A stretch of DNA of 10,053 nucleotides, from positions 1 through 10,053 of the forward strand of contig JAGHBR010000272.1 in the NCBI GenBank assembly GCA_021160885.1, written 5' to 3'. How positions within the stretch are numbered: position 1 is the first letter of the stretch; the number at the start of each line of letters is the position of its first letter. A program made the position numbers and the translations under genes. Shown piece after piece: positions 1 through 6,323 of this stretch. This stretch comes from Caldisericaceae bacterium. GTDB lineage: Bacteria > Calditrichota > Calditrichia > Calditrichales > Calditrichaceae. The notes below the pieces were generated by a model. The model did not search any database. It was not told where the DNA came from and saw only the letters and a list, made by a program, of their open reading frames with translations.

Positions 1-19
1 ATTTTAATATTTATGTAAT

Positions 20-47
20 TTGAAAAGTGTGAATTTATTAATATTTA
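20..47 (+). promoter_or_regulatory. candidate sigma-70-like promoter upstream of the pilin-like gene
   Basis: TTGAAA at 20-25 and TATTTA at 42-47 are separated by 16 nt and lie about 40 nt upstream of the first start codon. The whole stretch from 1 to 70 is extremely AT-rich, so such boxes can arise by chance, and the gene could instead be read from further upstream. Only the spacing and box similarity support it. Confidence 0.25.
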
Positions 48-88
48 TATAAGTAAAATTTTTGTAAAAACAGACAGTTGGAGGAATA

Positions 89-1789
89 ATGTCTAAACAA
101 GATGTAAGAGGTTCCATAGTATTAGAGCTCATTATTGTTCTGCTGGTGGCCGCATTGGTGGCAGTAATTTTAATTCCTGGTAAAATATGGAAAGAACAGG
201 AACAGGAAGAAATTACTGCGCATACTAATATGACTGCCATCTACGAAGCCTTGAAATACTACAAACAATTAACCGGGAAGTACACGGCTGATCCCGCGGA
301 GCTGTTAAACACTATTCGTGCTGATTCAAACTTGATGCGCAAACAAAAAGTTGTGAATTACACCAGAGAATTAATCCGCAATTTTAACTCTTATTTGAAT
401 AATCCCTATGTTTACAACATTATGCGCATCAAAATGAATGTTACGCAAATTATAGATGACCTGGAAAGTAACCGTTACCATTTCCTGACAATAGACGAAA
501 TCAATAACGAAGCAAATGAATTAAAAATTCAATTAGGCAATTTCCTTAATTCACCCACCACGCCAGATTTGGTTAAAGTTTTTTCTTATGTGGATTCTTT
601 AAACCAGATTAAGCAAACATTGACTGATTATTCATTACAGGTAAATACATTAAAAATTATTTCTGTGATAGATTCTTTAGAAAAATATTTGCAAAATGTA
701 GATCCTAATAAAGCAAAAGAGTCCTGGCAAACATTATCTCAAAGAATTCAGGAATTTGATAAAAATGTAAAACGATCACCGATTAATCGCGTTTCCAGTG
801 TTGCTGATCGTGTGGAAGATTTCCGTAAAAGAGTGGATGATTCATTTGAAAAACTGAGTATGCTGGATTTACAGGCAGAGCTGGCCTCTATTCGTGGAAT
901 TAATCAAAAAATTAAAGAGATGTACCAAAAATTCTTAAAAGATTACAATGTGACCTCACAACTGGCTTTAAGCAAATTGTCTGAGGCGGATTCTTTAATT
1001 GTTCATCTAACTGAAAAGAATTTTTACAGTCCAGTCAATGGACAAATGTACAAATTGCTGTTTGATGCCGATTCACAGTTTGTTAAGGTGGAAAGCCCAG
1101 TCCTTTTGGATGAGCTTAAAGAAAAAGCCCTGCCGGTAGCTGATGAAATTAAAGCTTTGCCTTTCCTTACAGCGATTGAAAACTATTACAAATTAGTGGA
1201 CTCTACTGTCATTAAAGCCGACGAAATAAGACGTAAATTTCGTAAAAATGCTGATTTGTTTATTGCCTACAAAGAATTAGAGGATATTAAAGGACGGTTT
1301 AACGACTTAAGCGTAATCAGTTCTGCACGTGATTTGTCTGATTTTGTTAAGATAGTACCCCGCTGCCAAAGCTATAGCAATTTAAAAGAGAAAATTGAAA
1401 AAAGCTTGAATGCCGTTCGAATTTTTAACCAGGCGTATACTGAAAATGTTTTTGGAAACCTTGATTCTGTTCATGTACGGTTTATTGCAAAATTAGATGA
1501 AATCAATGGCATTCTGGAAAAAATGCAGAAACGCCGTAGAAGAGCAAAAATTCCTACTTTAATGGCAGAACGCCAGACGATGGATTCGTTATTGACTGCT
1601 TTTAAAGGTGTTAAAGATGATCAATTGATCAGTAATTTAAATAAGCTCGAAAAAGAAGTGGGAGACTTGTTTGTTTTTGCCGAAGAAGGTAAAAAGATTA
1701 AAGTTTACGGAGTTTTTGATAAGGAAATTAAAAATTTTGGATACATTTATAAAGATGTAAAAAGCTGGGAAGAAGAAAAGAAAAAATAA
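89..1789 (+). CDS. giant type IV pilin-like / pseudopilin-like protein with long helical body
   Basis: The N-terminus is a class III prepilin signal: an 8-residue leader ending in Gly8, then a mature start at Ser9 with Glu13 at the +5 position, followed by an unbroken hydrophobic segment to about residue 30. This is the pattern processed by prepilin peptidase, so the protein should sit in the inner membrane with its body outside the cytoplasm. Residues 44-75 (AIYEALKYYKQLTGKY and following) read like the alpha1 region of GspG-type pseudopilins. The rest, to residue 566, is mostly charged, heptad-like helix. One exception is residues 312-337 (FYSPVNGQMYK...FVKVESP), which resembles the C-terminal beta part of pseudopilins. 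Usual pilins are 100-200 residues, so this one is about three times too long. The start has GGAGGA at 80-85, with somewhat short spacing. PilM-like and PilN/PilO-like genes follow. The family beyond the prepilin head is not recognised, and filament subunit versus tip or secretion factor cannot be decided. Confidence 0.8.
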   Translation: MSKQDVRGSIVLELIIVLLVAALVAVILIPGKIWKEQEQEEITAHTNMTAIYEALKYYKQLTGKYTADPAELLNTIRADSNLMRKQKVVNYTRELIRNFNSYLNNPYVYNIMRIKMNVTQIIDDLESNRYHFLTIDEINNEANELKIQLGNFLNSPTTPDLVKVFSYVDSLNQIKQTLTDYSLQVNTLKIISVIDSLEKYLQNVDPNKAKESWQTLSQRIQEFDKNVKRSPINRVSSVADRVEDFRKRVDDSFEKLSMLDLQAELASIRGINQKIKEMYQKFLKDYNVTSQLALSKLSEADSLIVHLTEKNFYSPVNGQMYKLLFDADSQFVKVESPVLLDELKEKALPVADEIKALPFLTAIENYYKLVDSTVIKADEIRRKFRKNADLFIAYKELEDIKGRFNDLSVISSARDLSDFVKIVPRCQSYSNLKEKIEKSLNAVRIFNQAYTENVFGNLDSVHVRFIAKLDEINGILEKMQKRRRRAKIPTLMAERQTMDSLLTAFKGVKDDQLISNLNKLEKEVGDLFVFAEEGKKIKVYGVFDKEIKNFGYIYKDVKSWEEEKKK

Positions 1790-1790
1790 T

Positions 1791-1821
1791 ATTAAAGGGG
1801 GAATTTAATTCCCCCTTTAAT
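1791..1821. terminator. perfect inverted repeat, possible bidirectional terminator or processing hairpin
   Basis: ATTAAAGGGGGAATT (1791-1805) is exactly repeated in inverse as AATTCCCCCTTTAAT (1807-1821), beginning one base after the stop codon of the pilin-like gene. The core is five G:C pairs flanked by A/T pairs. The following T-tract is weak on the + strand (TTTAATTT) and stronger on the opposite strand, where TTATTTTTTC follows. It may reduce read-through into the PilM-like gene or protect the 3' end of the first message, giving more of the pilin-like product than of its partners. Confidence 0.6.
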
Positions 1822-1827
1822 TTCAGC

Positions 1828-1833
1828 AAAAGG
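1828..1833 (+). promoter_or_regulatory. ribosome binding site that decides the PilM-like start
   Basis: AAAAGG lies only 2 nt before an in-frame GTG at 1836 but 11 nt before the ATG at 1845. A 2-nt gap is too short for initiation, so the ATG at 1845 is preferred. The difference is three N-terminal residues. Confidence 0.5.
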
Positions 1834-1844
1834 TTGTGAATAAT

Positions 1845-2738
1845 ATGGAAGAATATCTTGGAATTTCTTTTACAAATCGATCTTTATCATTGGCCAAAGT
1901 AAAAGAAGGCGATCAAATTCCTAAATTGCTTTCTGCTTATGAAATCCTTTATCCTTTCCCTTTTGAATATAACGCCCTTTTAAAAAATGAGAATCTTGAA
2001 ATTCTTGGAGAAAAGCTAAAACAATTTGTAGAAAACAATAATTTAAACGGAAGTTTTTGTAATATTTCTTTGCCGATGTATTTAGTGCAAATGAAACGCG
2101 CCCCCCTTCCATTGGACTTAGATAATCGAATACTACAGAAACAAATCGTTTGGGAATTGGAAAATATTAATTCTATTCCAATAGAAGAAAGCAAAGTTAT
2201 TAAGCTGGCACATGATTTTAGTTTTGGCAGTTATTATGAATCGGTTTTTGTTTTAATTCAGAAAAAGGCCATTGAAACAATTAAAAAATTTGTTGAAGGA
2301 ACCGGCTTAAAATTAAAAAAATTAGTCTTAGATTCTGACACACTATTGAAATTTTTAATGAGCTTTAATCTTTTACAACCCGCAAAAAATCAAATTGTTT
2401 TTCAGGTAGATGTTTTCAATATTGCTATTTACCAATACCTGGATGGAAAATTTTATAGCTATGAATTGGCTTCAGTTACTGAAAAAGAAAAAGAAGCTAC
2501 CTTTGAGCAAAAAGTACTTAAAATTGTAGAAGAAAAGATGGAGAATTTCCTGCAATTGGTTAATAGCTTACCTGGGTATGAATATCCTGTAGAAGCATTT
2601 ATTACACGTTTAATAACCGAGAACTTGTCAAAAAAATTAAAAGAAGCAAACCATCCGGTCGAAGAACTAATATTAAATCATGTTTTAAACGAAGATTTGC
2701 CAGCAAAAAACATAGAATCTTTTGCTGTTATATTATAA
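1845..2738 (+). CDS. divergent PilM/GspL-like actin-fold assembly protein
   Basis: Soluble protein of 297 residues with no signal peptide or membrane segment, expected in the cytoplasm. It opens with EYLGISFTNRSLSLAKV, in the place and style of the first strand-turn-strand of PilM. It carries WELENINSIPIEES (about residue 103), which matches the PilM region of the form 'WEaeqyiPfplee', and it ends with a strand-like SFAVIL where PilM proteins usually continue into a short GLALR-type tail. In PilM this fold binds ATP and docks the cytoplasmic tail of PilN. Here the Asp/Gly-rich phosphate loops are not recognisable: GISFTNRSL replaces DIGSSS-like residues, and VDVFNIAIYQ stands where VDIGa.. 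is expected. It may therefore be a scaffold that no longer binds nucleotide. An alternative GTG start at 1836 would add three residues. The membrane partner gene begins 18 nt downstream. The family call rests on motif resemblance and context. Confidence 0.6.
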   Translation: MEEYLGISFTNRSLSLAKVKEGDQIPKLLSAYEILYPFPFEYNALLKNENLEILGEKLKQFVENNNLNGSFCNISLPMYLVQMKRAPLPLDLDNRILQKQIVWELENINSIPIEESKVIKLAHDFSFGSYYESVFVLIQKKAIETIKKFVEGTGLKLKKLVLDSDTLLKFLMSFNLLQPAKNQIVFQVDVFNIAIYQYLDGKFYSYELASVTEKEKEATFEQKVLKIVEEKMENFLQLVNSLPGYEYPVEAFITRLITENLSKKLKEANHPVEELILNHVLNEDLPAKNIESFAVIL

Positions 2739-2744
2739 AAATTT

Positions 2745-2750
2745 GGGAGG
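2745..2750 (+). promoter_or_regulatory. ribosome binding site for the GTG-started PilN/PilO-like gene
   Basis: GGGAGG sits 6 nt before the GTG at 2757. No ATG lies near the beginning of the open frame and the site is strong and well spaced, so GTG is taken as the start. Confidence 0.7.
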
Positions 2751-2756
2751 GAAAAG

Positions 2757-3983
2757 GTGGATCACGATATATTAAGCGAAGACGATTTTTTTGAACAGTT
2801 AAAAAAAGAAAAACGTCAAACTTCCGCTCCGAAAAAAGAAGAACCCGAGACGGAAGAAAGTCAACCCACTCTTGAAGAACCACTTGAAACCGATTTATTT
2901 GAAATGGAACAAGAAGAAGAGCAGCCTGCGGTTGAACAAGCTCCACCTGAAGATCAGTCATTAGAACCAGAAGAAGAACTCCAGGCAGAAGTAGGGGAAG
3001 AGCCTCCCATCAAACCTCATCCATTCGAAGAAGAAAGTTTTGCTTCTTATGATGACGAAGTACTTGGAGCAGTTGATTTTTCTAAAGAGGAAGAGCCTGA
3101 AAAAGTAAAAGAAGAACAACCCCCAGTGAAATCTACAGAACCTCAACCTAAGATATTTGTCCCGGAAGACAAAGTAGAAGATGAAAAATTACCCGGTTTA
3201 AGTAAGAAACCAGTCATTATTTGGAGTGTTGTTGCGATTGTTGTAATTGCCGGAATTTTAATATTTTTTACTATGTTTTCCGGTGAAAAAAACGTAGAGC
3301 CTGAACAAAAAGCAGAACAGATTCAACAACCAACAACTGAAATATCTGCACCTGAGGAAGATCCTCTTCTCGCAAAACAAAAATCCTTTTTAGGGCAATT
3401 AGCCGCCGCAAACAGCCAAAATTTTGCAATTATTGCTAATCTTTTTAGCAGTGCAGAAAAAAACAACATTCAAATTTCAAGCCTGCTATTCTATGGAGAT
3501 GAGCTCTCTGTTGAAATTTTTGGCAAAGATCGGGGGCAGTTGGCCAAAGCCTTAATGGACATCCGAACATCGTTAAGAAATGCTGGATTAAGGGTTGTTG
3601 CTTCAGAGGTAAGGCCCGGCGATGGAATTACCAGTGTTCTTTCTTTTAAGTTACCACAAAATGCTGGCAGTGGTGAAATCAATGCCAAATTAACAAGTGT
3701 TAGCGATGCCAGCCAGTGGTTAAAAATATTGGCACAACAGTTTTCTGTCTCGATTTCGCCGGTAAAAGAGGTTGGTTCAAAAACAGCCCAATTCAATCTG
3801 AAGCAACACCGGCTTCAATTTAAGGTTAAAGGAAGCTATGAAAATTGTGTCCGCTTCTTTAGCGCCTTGGGACAAAGCAATAGAAATTTAAGAGTCCATA
3901 AGATGGTTTTTTCTTCTCTAGATCAAAAATCATTTAGTAAAGCAAAATACCAGGCTGATTTTATTGCGGATCTTTACTTTTAA
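2757..3983 (+). CDS. acidic-tailed single-pass membrane protein, fused PilN/PilO-like (GspM-like)
   Basis: The protein has 408 residues in three parts. Residues 1-150 are low-complexity and rich in Glu and Pro. They start with MDHDILSEDDFFEQLKKEK, then turn basic just before the membrane (SKKP at 149-152). Residues 153-174 (IIWSVVAIVVIAGILIFFTMF) form one transmembrane helix, giving N-in, C-out topology. Residues 205-300 read like a PilN periplasmic domain: a helix, then 'ISSLLFYGDELSVEIFG', then a helix. Residues 316-408 read like PilO, with KVKGSYENCVRFFSAL followed by NRNLRVHKMVFSS. In type IV pili PilN and PilO are separate proteins that pair in the periplasm, and PilN's tail binds PilM. 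Here both periplasmic parts appear in one chain. The canonical PilN cytoplasmic motif (INLLP) is absent, so the acidic tail is the likely contact with the PilM-like protein. Start codon is GTG. A plain GspM/PilO relative with an extra domain is the alternative. Confidence 0.65.
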   Translation: MDHDILSEDDFFEQLKKEKRQTSAPKKEEPETEESQPTLEEPLETDLFEMEQEEEQPAVEQAPPEDQSLEPEEELQAEVGEEPPIKPHPFEEESFASYDDEVLGAVDFSKEEEPEKVKEEQPPVKSTEPQPKIFVPEDKVEDEKLPGLSKKPVIIWSVVAIVVIAGILIFFTMFSGEKNVEPEQKAEQIQQPTTEISAPEEDPLLAKQKSFLGQLAAANSQNFAIIANLFSSAEKNNIQISSLLFYGDELSVEIFGKDRGQLAKALMDIRTSLRNAGLRVVASEVRPGDGITSVLSFKLPQNAGSGEINAKLTSVSDASQWLKILAQQFSVSISPVKEVGSKTAQFNLKQHRLQFKVKGSYENCVRFFSALGQSNRNLRVHKMVFSSLDQKSFSKAKYQADFIADLYF

Positions 3984-3997
3984 GGAATCAGGAATGA

Positions 3998-4558
3998 ATG
4001 CGGATTATTGCAGGAATTTATAAGGGAAGGAAATTAAAAGGGAGTTCAGACCTTTCTATACGTCCGACTACTGGTCGGGTAAAGGAACTTATTTTTAATG
4101 TTTTACAAGGATTTACGGAAGACAATGTTGCTTTAGATCTGTTTTCAGGAAGCGGGACTTTAGGGATAGAAGCCTTAAGCCGTGGTGCGCAAAAAGTTGT
4201 TTTTGTTGACGCTTCGGATCGTTCCCTTGCTGTTCTTAAGGATAATCTGAATACGATTGGGGTTCCGGAAGAAAAATATTCTATTGTTAAAAGTGATGCA
4301 ATACAATTTGTAAAAAAGGCCGAATTTTCTGTGGATTTGTTACTTTTAGATCCACCATTCAGATATCCGAAATTACAACAGTTAATTGATTTACTGGTCA
4401 CGTCAAAGCTAATGACTCAAAAGAGTGTTTTGGTTGTAGAACATGAAACAATCAATCCTTTAAAGTTGGAAAGCGATGTTTACGAAGTTTTAATTCAGAA
4501 AAAAATGGGCAGAAGTTTAATCAGTTTTTTAGTCAAAAAGGAAGAAAATGAGTCATAA
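3998..4558 (+). CDS. rsmD: 16S rRNA (guanine(966)-N(2))-methyltransferase RsmD
   Basis: It transfers a methyl group from S-adenosylmethionine to N2 of G966 in 16S rRNA during 30S subunit maturation. The 186-residue length is normal for the family. The N-terminus MRIIAGIYKGRKL and RPTTGRVKE (22-30) are hallmark RsmD sequences. The SAM-binding loop DLFSGSGTLGIEALSRGA is at 47-64, an acidic residue ends the next strand (VFVDAS, Asp71), and the catalytic DPPF is at 118-121. The start at 3998 fits the family N-terminus exactly. AGGA at 3990-3993 and AAGGA at 3982-3986 are possible ribosome binding sites. It follows the PilN/PilO-like gene by 14 nt and overlaps coaD by 11 nt, and the rsmD-coaD pairing is widespread in bacteria. 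Confidence 0.95.
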   Translation: MRIIAGIYKGRKLKGSSDLSIRPTTGRVKELIFNVLQGFTEDNVALDLFSGSGTLGIEALSRGAQKVVFVDASDRSLAVLKDNLNTIGVPEEKYSIVKSDAIQFVKKAEFSVDLLLLDPPFRYPKLQQLIDLLVTSKLMTQKSVLVVEHETINPLKLESDVYEVLIQKKMGRSLISFLVKKEENES

Positions 4559-5060
4559 AAAAATTGCCATTTATCCTGGAACGTTTGATCCCATTACTTT
4601 AGGTCATATAGATATTATTGAGCGGAGTTCAAAATTATTTGATGAAATAATTGTTACTCTGGCTATTAATCCGGCGAAAAAGCCGCTGTTTGATGTCCAT
4701 GAGCGCATGGAAATGATAGAAGATGCGGTTAAAGACTTTCCAAATGTTCAGGTTGAAAAGTTTGATGGATTGGTGGTCGATTTTGCCAAAAGGATGAATG
4801 CTACCGTAATTATCAGGGGATTACGCGCCATCACAGATTTTGAATATGAATTTCAGATGGCCTTAATGAACCGGCAATTATCGGAAGACATTACTACAGT
4901 CTTTTTAATGCCTCATGAAAAATTTACTTATTTAAATTCGACAATAATAAAAAATGTTGCTAATTTTGGCGGGGATATTGAAAAATTTGTAACTAAATTT
5001 GTTGAGCGGAAACTAATAGAGAAATTATCGGAGAAAGGGACGAAAAATGGACTTTATTGA
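4548..5060 (+). CDS. coaD: phosphopantetheine adenylyltransferase (PPAT, CoaD)
   Basis: It joins 4'-phosphopantetheine and ATP to give dephospho-CoA and pyrophosphate, the penultimate step of CoA synthesis, in the cytosol. At 170 residues it is slightly longer than the usual ~160. The nucleotidyltransferase signature is complete: IYPGTFDPITLGH (8-20, with the TLGH form of the T/HxGH motif), IIRGLRAITDFEYEFQMALMNR (88-109, Arg90 and Arg93 toward the substrate) and YLNSTIIKNVA (128-138), which matches the ISSTxIR-type ATP loop. The start lies inside rsmD and the end overlaps pta by 14 nt, so translation of the three genes is probably coupled. Confidence 0.97.
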   Translation: MSHKKIAIYPGTFDPITLGHIDIIERSSKLFDEIIVTLAINPAKKPLFDVHERMEMIEDAVKDFPNVQVEKFDGLVVDFAKRMNATVIIRGLRAITDFEYEFQMALMNRQLSEDITTVFLMPHEKFTYLNSTIIKNVANFGGDIEKFVTKFVERKLIEKLSEKGTKNGLY

Positions 5061-6027
5061 AAAAATCAGATCTAATGCCAGTAAAAACATTAAAAAAATT
5101 GTTCTTCCTGAAGCCTTTGATCCACGTGTTTTAAAAGCAGCCAGAATCTTAAAAGATAAAAATCTGGTTCATCCAGTATTATTAGGGAACCCTGATGCGT
5201 TAAATAAAATTGCCGGTCAGGAAAATATTACTATTTCCGACCTGGAAATTGAAGAGCCAGCTGCTTCGGGGAAATTAGAGACTTTTGCCAACGAGTTTTT
5301 TGAATTAAGAAAACACAAAGGCATAACCATGGAGCAGGCTCGACAAACGGTGGAAAATATTTTGTATTACGGAGCTATGATGGTACGCAAGGGCGAGGTT
5401 AGCGGTGGAGTTGCCGGATCGGTGGCCACAACAGGAGACGTATTACGGGCAGCCATTCAGGTGATTGGAATGAAAACCGGCATTAAAGCCGTGTCCAGTT
5501 CATTTATTATGGTTTTGAAAGACGGCAGAGAATTCGGTTTCGGTGATTGTGCCGTAATCCCCAATCCGGACGTTGATCAGCTGGCCAGTATTGCCATCAG
5601 CAGTGCAACTACCTTCAGAGGATTGGTTGGCGAAGAACCGCGTGTTGCCATGTTGTCTTTTTCCACAAAGGGTAGCGCGCAGCACGAAGATGTTGAAAAA
5701 GTGGTTCAGGCAATGGCCCGCGTAAAAGAGCAGGCACCGGATCTTAAAGTTGATGGCGAACTTCAATTTGATGCAGCCCTGTTGCCGGAAATTGCCCAGC
5801 GAAAAGCGCCGGGAAGTCCCGTAGCCGGGAAAGCCAATGTTTTTATTTTCCCTGACCTTGATGCCGGCAACATCGGTTATAAAATTGCCGAACGTCTTGG
5901 TGGTGCCGAGGCAATTGGTCCGGTCATTCAGGGATTGGCCAAACCGTTTAATGATTTATCCCGCGGCTGCAGTGTTGATGATATTGTGAACGTGGCATGC
6001 ATTTGTAGTATTTTAGCAGAAAATTAG
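5047..6027 (+). CDS. pta: phosphate acetyltransferase (phosphotransacetylase)
   Basis: It interconverts acetyl-CoA plus phosphate with acetyl phosphate plus CoA, in the cytosol. The 326-residue length matches the short single-domain class of Pta without the N-terminal DRTGG/CobB-like extension. Visible family motifs include KIVLPEAFDPRVLKAA near the start, GGVAGSVATTGDVLRAAIQ (120-138), FGDCAVIPNPD (165-175), KVDGELQFDAALLPEIA (234-250), and NDLSRGCSVDDIVN (302-315). The last holds the Ser305, Arg306 and Asp312 equivalents of the catalytic residues known from Methanosarcina Pta. A phosphate butyryltransferase is less likely given the VDGELQFDAA and SRGCSVDDI motifs. A GAAAGGGA ribosome site at 5033-5040 lies inside coaD. 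The usual partner acetate kinase (ackA) is not adjacent. Confidence 0.95.
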   Translation: MDFIEKIRSNASKNIKKIVLPEAFDPRVLKAARILKDKNLVHPVLLGNPDALNKIAGQENITISDLEIEEPAASGKLETFANEFFELRKHKGITMEQARQTVENILYYGAMMVRKGEVSGGVAGSVATTGDVLRAAIQVIGMKTGIKAVSSSFIMVLKDGREFGFGDCAVIPNPDVDQLASIAISSATTFRGLVGEEPRVAMLSFSTKGSAQHEDVEKVVQAMARVKEQAPDLKVDGELQFDAALLPEIAQRKAPGSPVAGKANVFIFPDLDAGNIGYKIAERLGGAEAIGPVIQGLAKPFNDLSRGCSVDDIVNVACICSILAEN

Positions 6028-6034
6028 GACGCAG

Positions 6035-6044
6035 AAGGAGGTGA
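6035..6044 (+). promoter_or_regulatory. near-perfect Shine-Dalgarno for the FmdB-family gene
   Basis: AAGGAGGTGA is fully complementary to the usual 3' end of 16S rRNA and lies 6 nt before the ATG at 6051. It is the strongest ribosome site in the window and suggests that the small zinc ribbon is made in larger amounts than its operon partners. Confidence 0.8.
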
Positions 6045-6050
6045 AAGACG

Positions 6051-6293
6051 ATGCCGACCTATGAATATATTTGCAAGAATTGTGGATATGAATTTGAAGA
6101 ATTCCAGAGCATTTCAGCGGAGCCAATCAGTATTTGCCCAAAATGCAGGGGTCGCGTAGAGAGAAAAATAAGCGCCGGAGCCGGCCTTGTGTTTAAAGGT
6201 TCGGGTTTTTACATAACCGATTACAAAAATAAAGAAAATAATTCAAAGAATACCAAGTCAGCAAAATCCTCAACTAAAAAATCTGATTCTTAA
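6051..6293 (+). CDS. FmdB-family zinc ribbon protein
   Basis: An 80-residue protein of the FmdB/CxxC_CxxC_SSSS family. It begins MPTYEYICKNCGYEFEEFQ, and Cys8/Cys11 with Cys29/Cys32 should bind one zinc. The segment from 45 to 56 (GLVFKGSGFYITDY) is the family's conserved end of the domain, and it is followed by a Ser/Lys/Asn-rich tail with no fold expected. FmdB was named for a putative regulator of formamidase in Methylophilus, but the general role is unknown and no function should be assumed here. It lies 23 nt after pta and 30 nt before citrate synthase, in the same operon. Confidence 0.92.
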   Translation: MPTYEYICKNCGYEFEEFQSISAEPISICPKCRGRVERKISAGAGLVFKGSGFYITDYKNKENNSKNTKSAKSSTKKSDS

Positions 6294-6323
6294 TCTTTTA
6301 ACCTTTAAAGAAAGGGGATAGGT

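Noticed and set aside
4..240. Reverse-strand open frame of 78 codons over the start of the pilin-like gene
   Set aside because: It lies antisense to a well-supported coding start, has low-complexity Ser/Thr-rich sequence and no convincing ribosome site.
1836..1844. GTG at 1836 as start of the PilM-like gene
   Set aside because: Only 2 nt separate it from the ribosome site, and the ATG three codons later fits better.
3491..4401. Reverse-strand frames of 101 and 127 codons
   Set aside because: They are antisense to the PilO-like domain and to rsmD, whose motifs are clear on the + strand.
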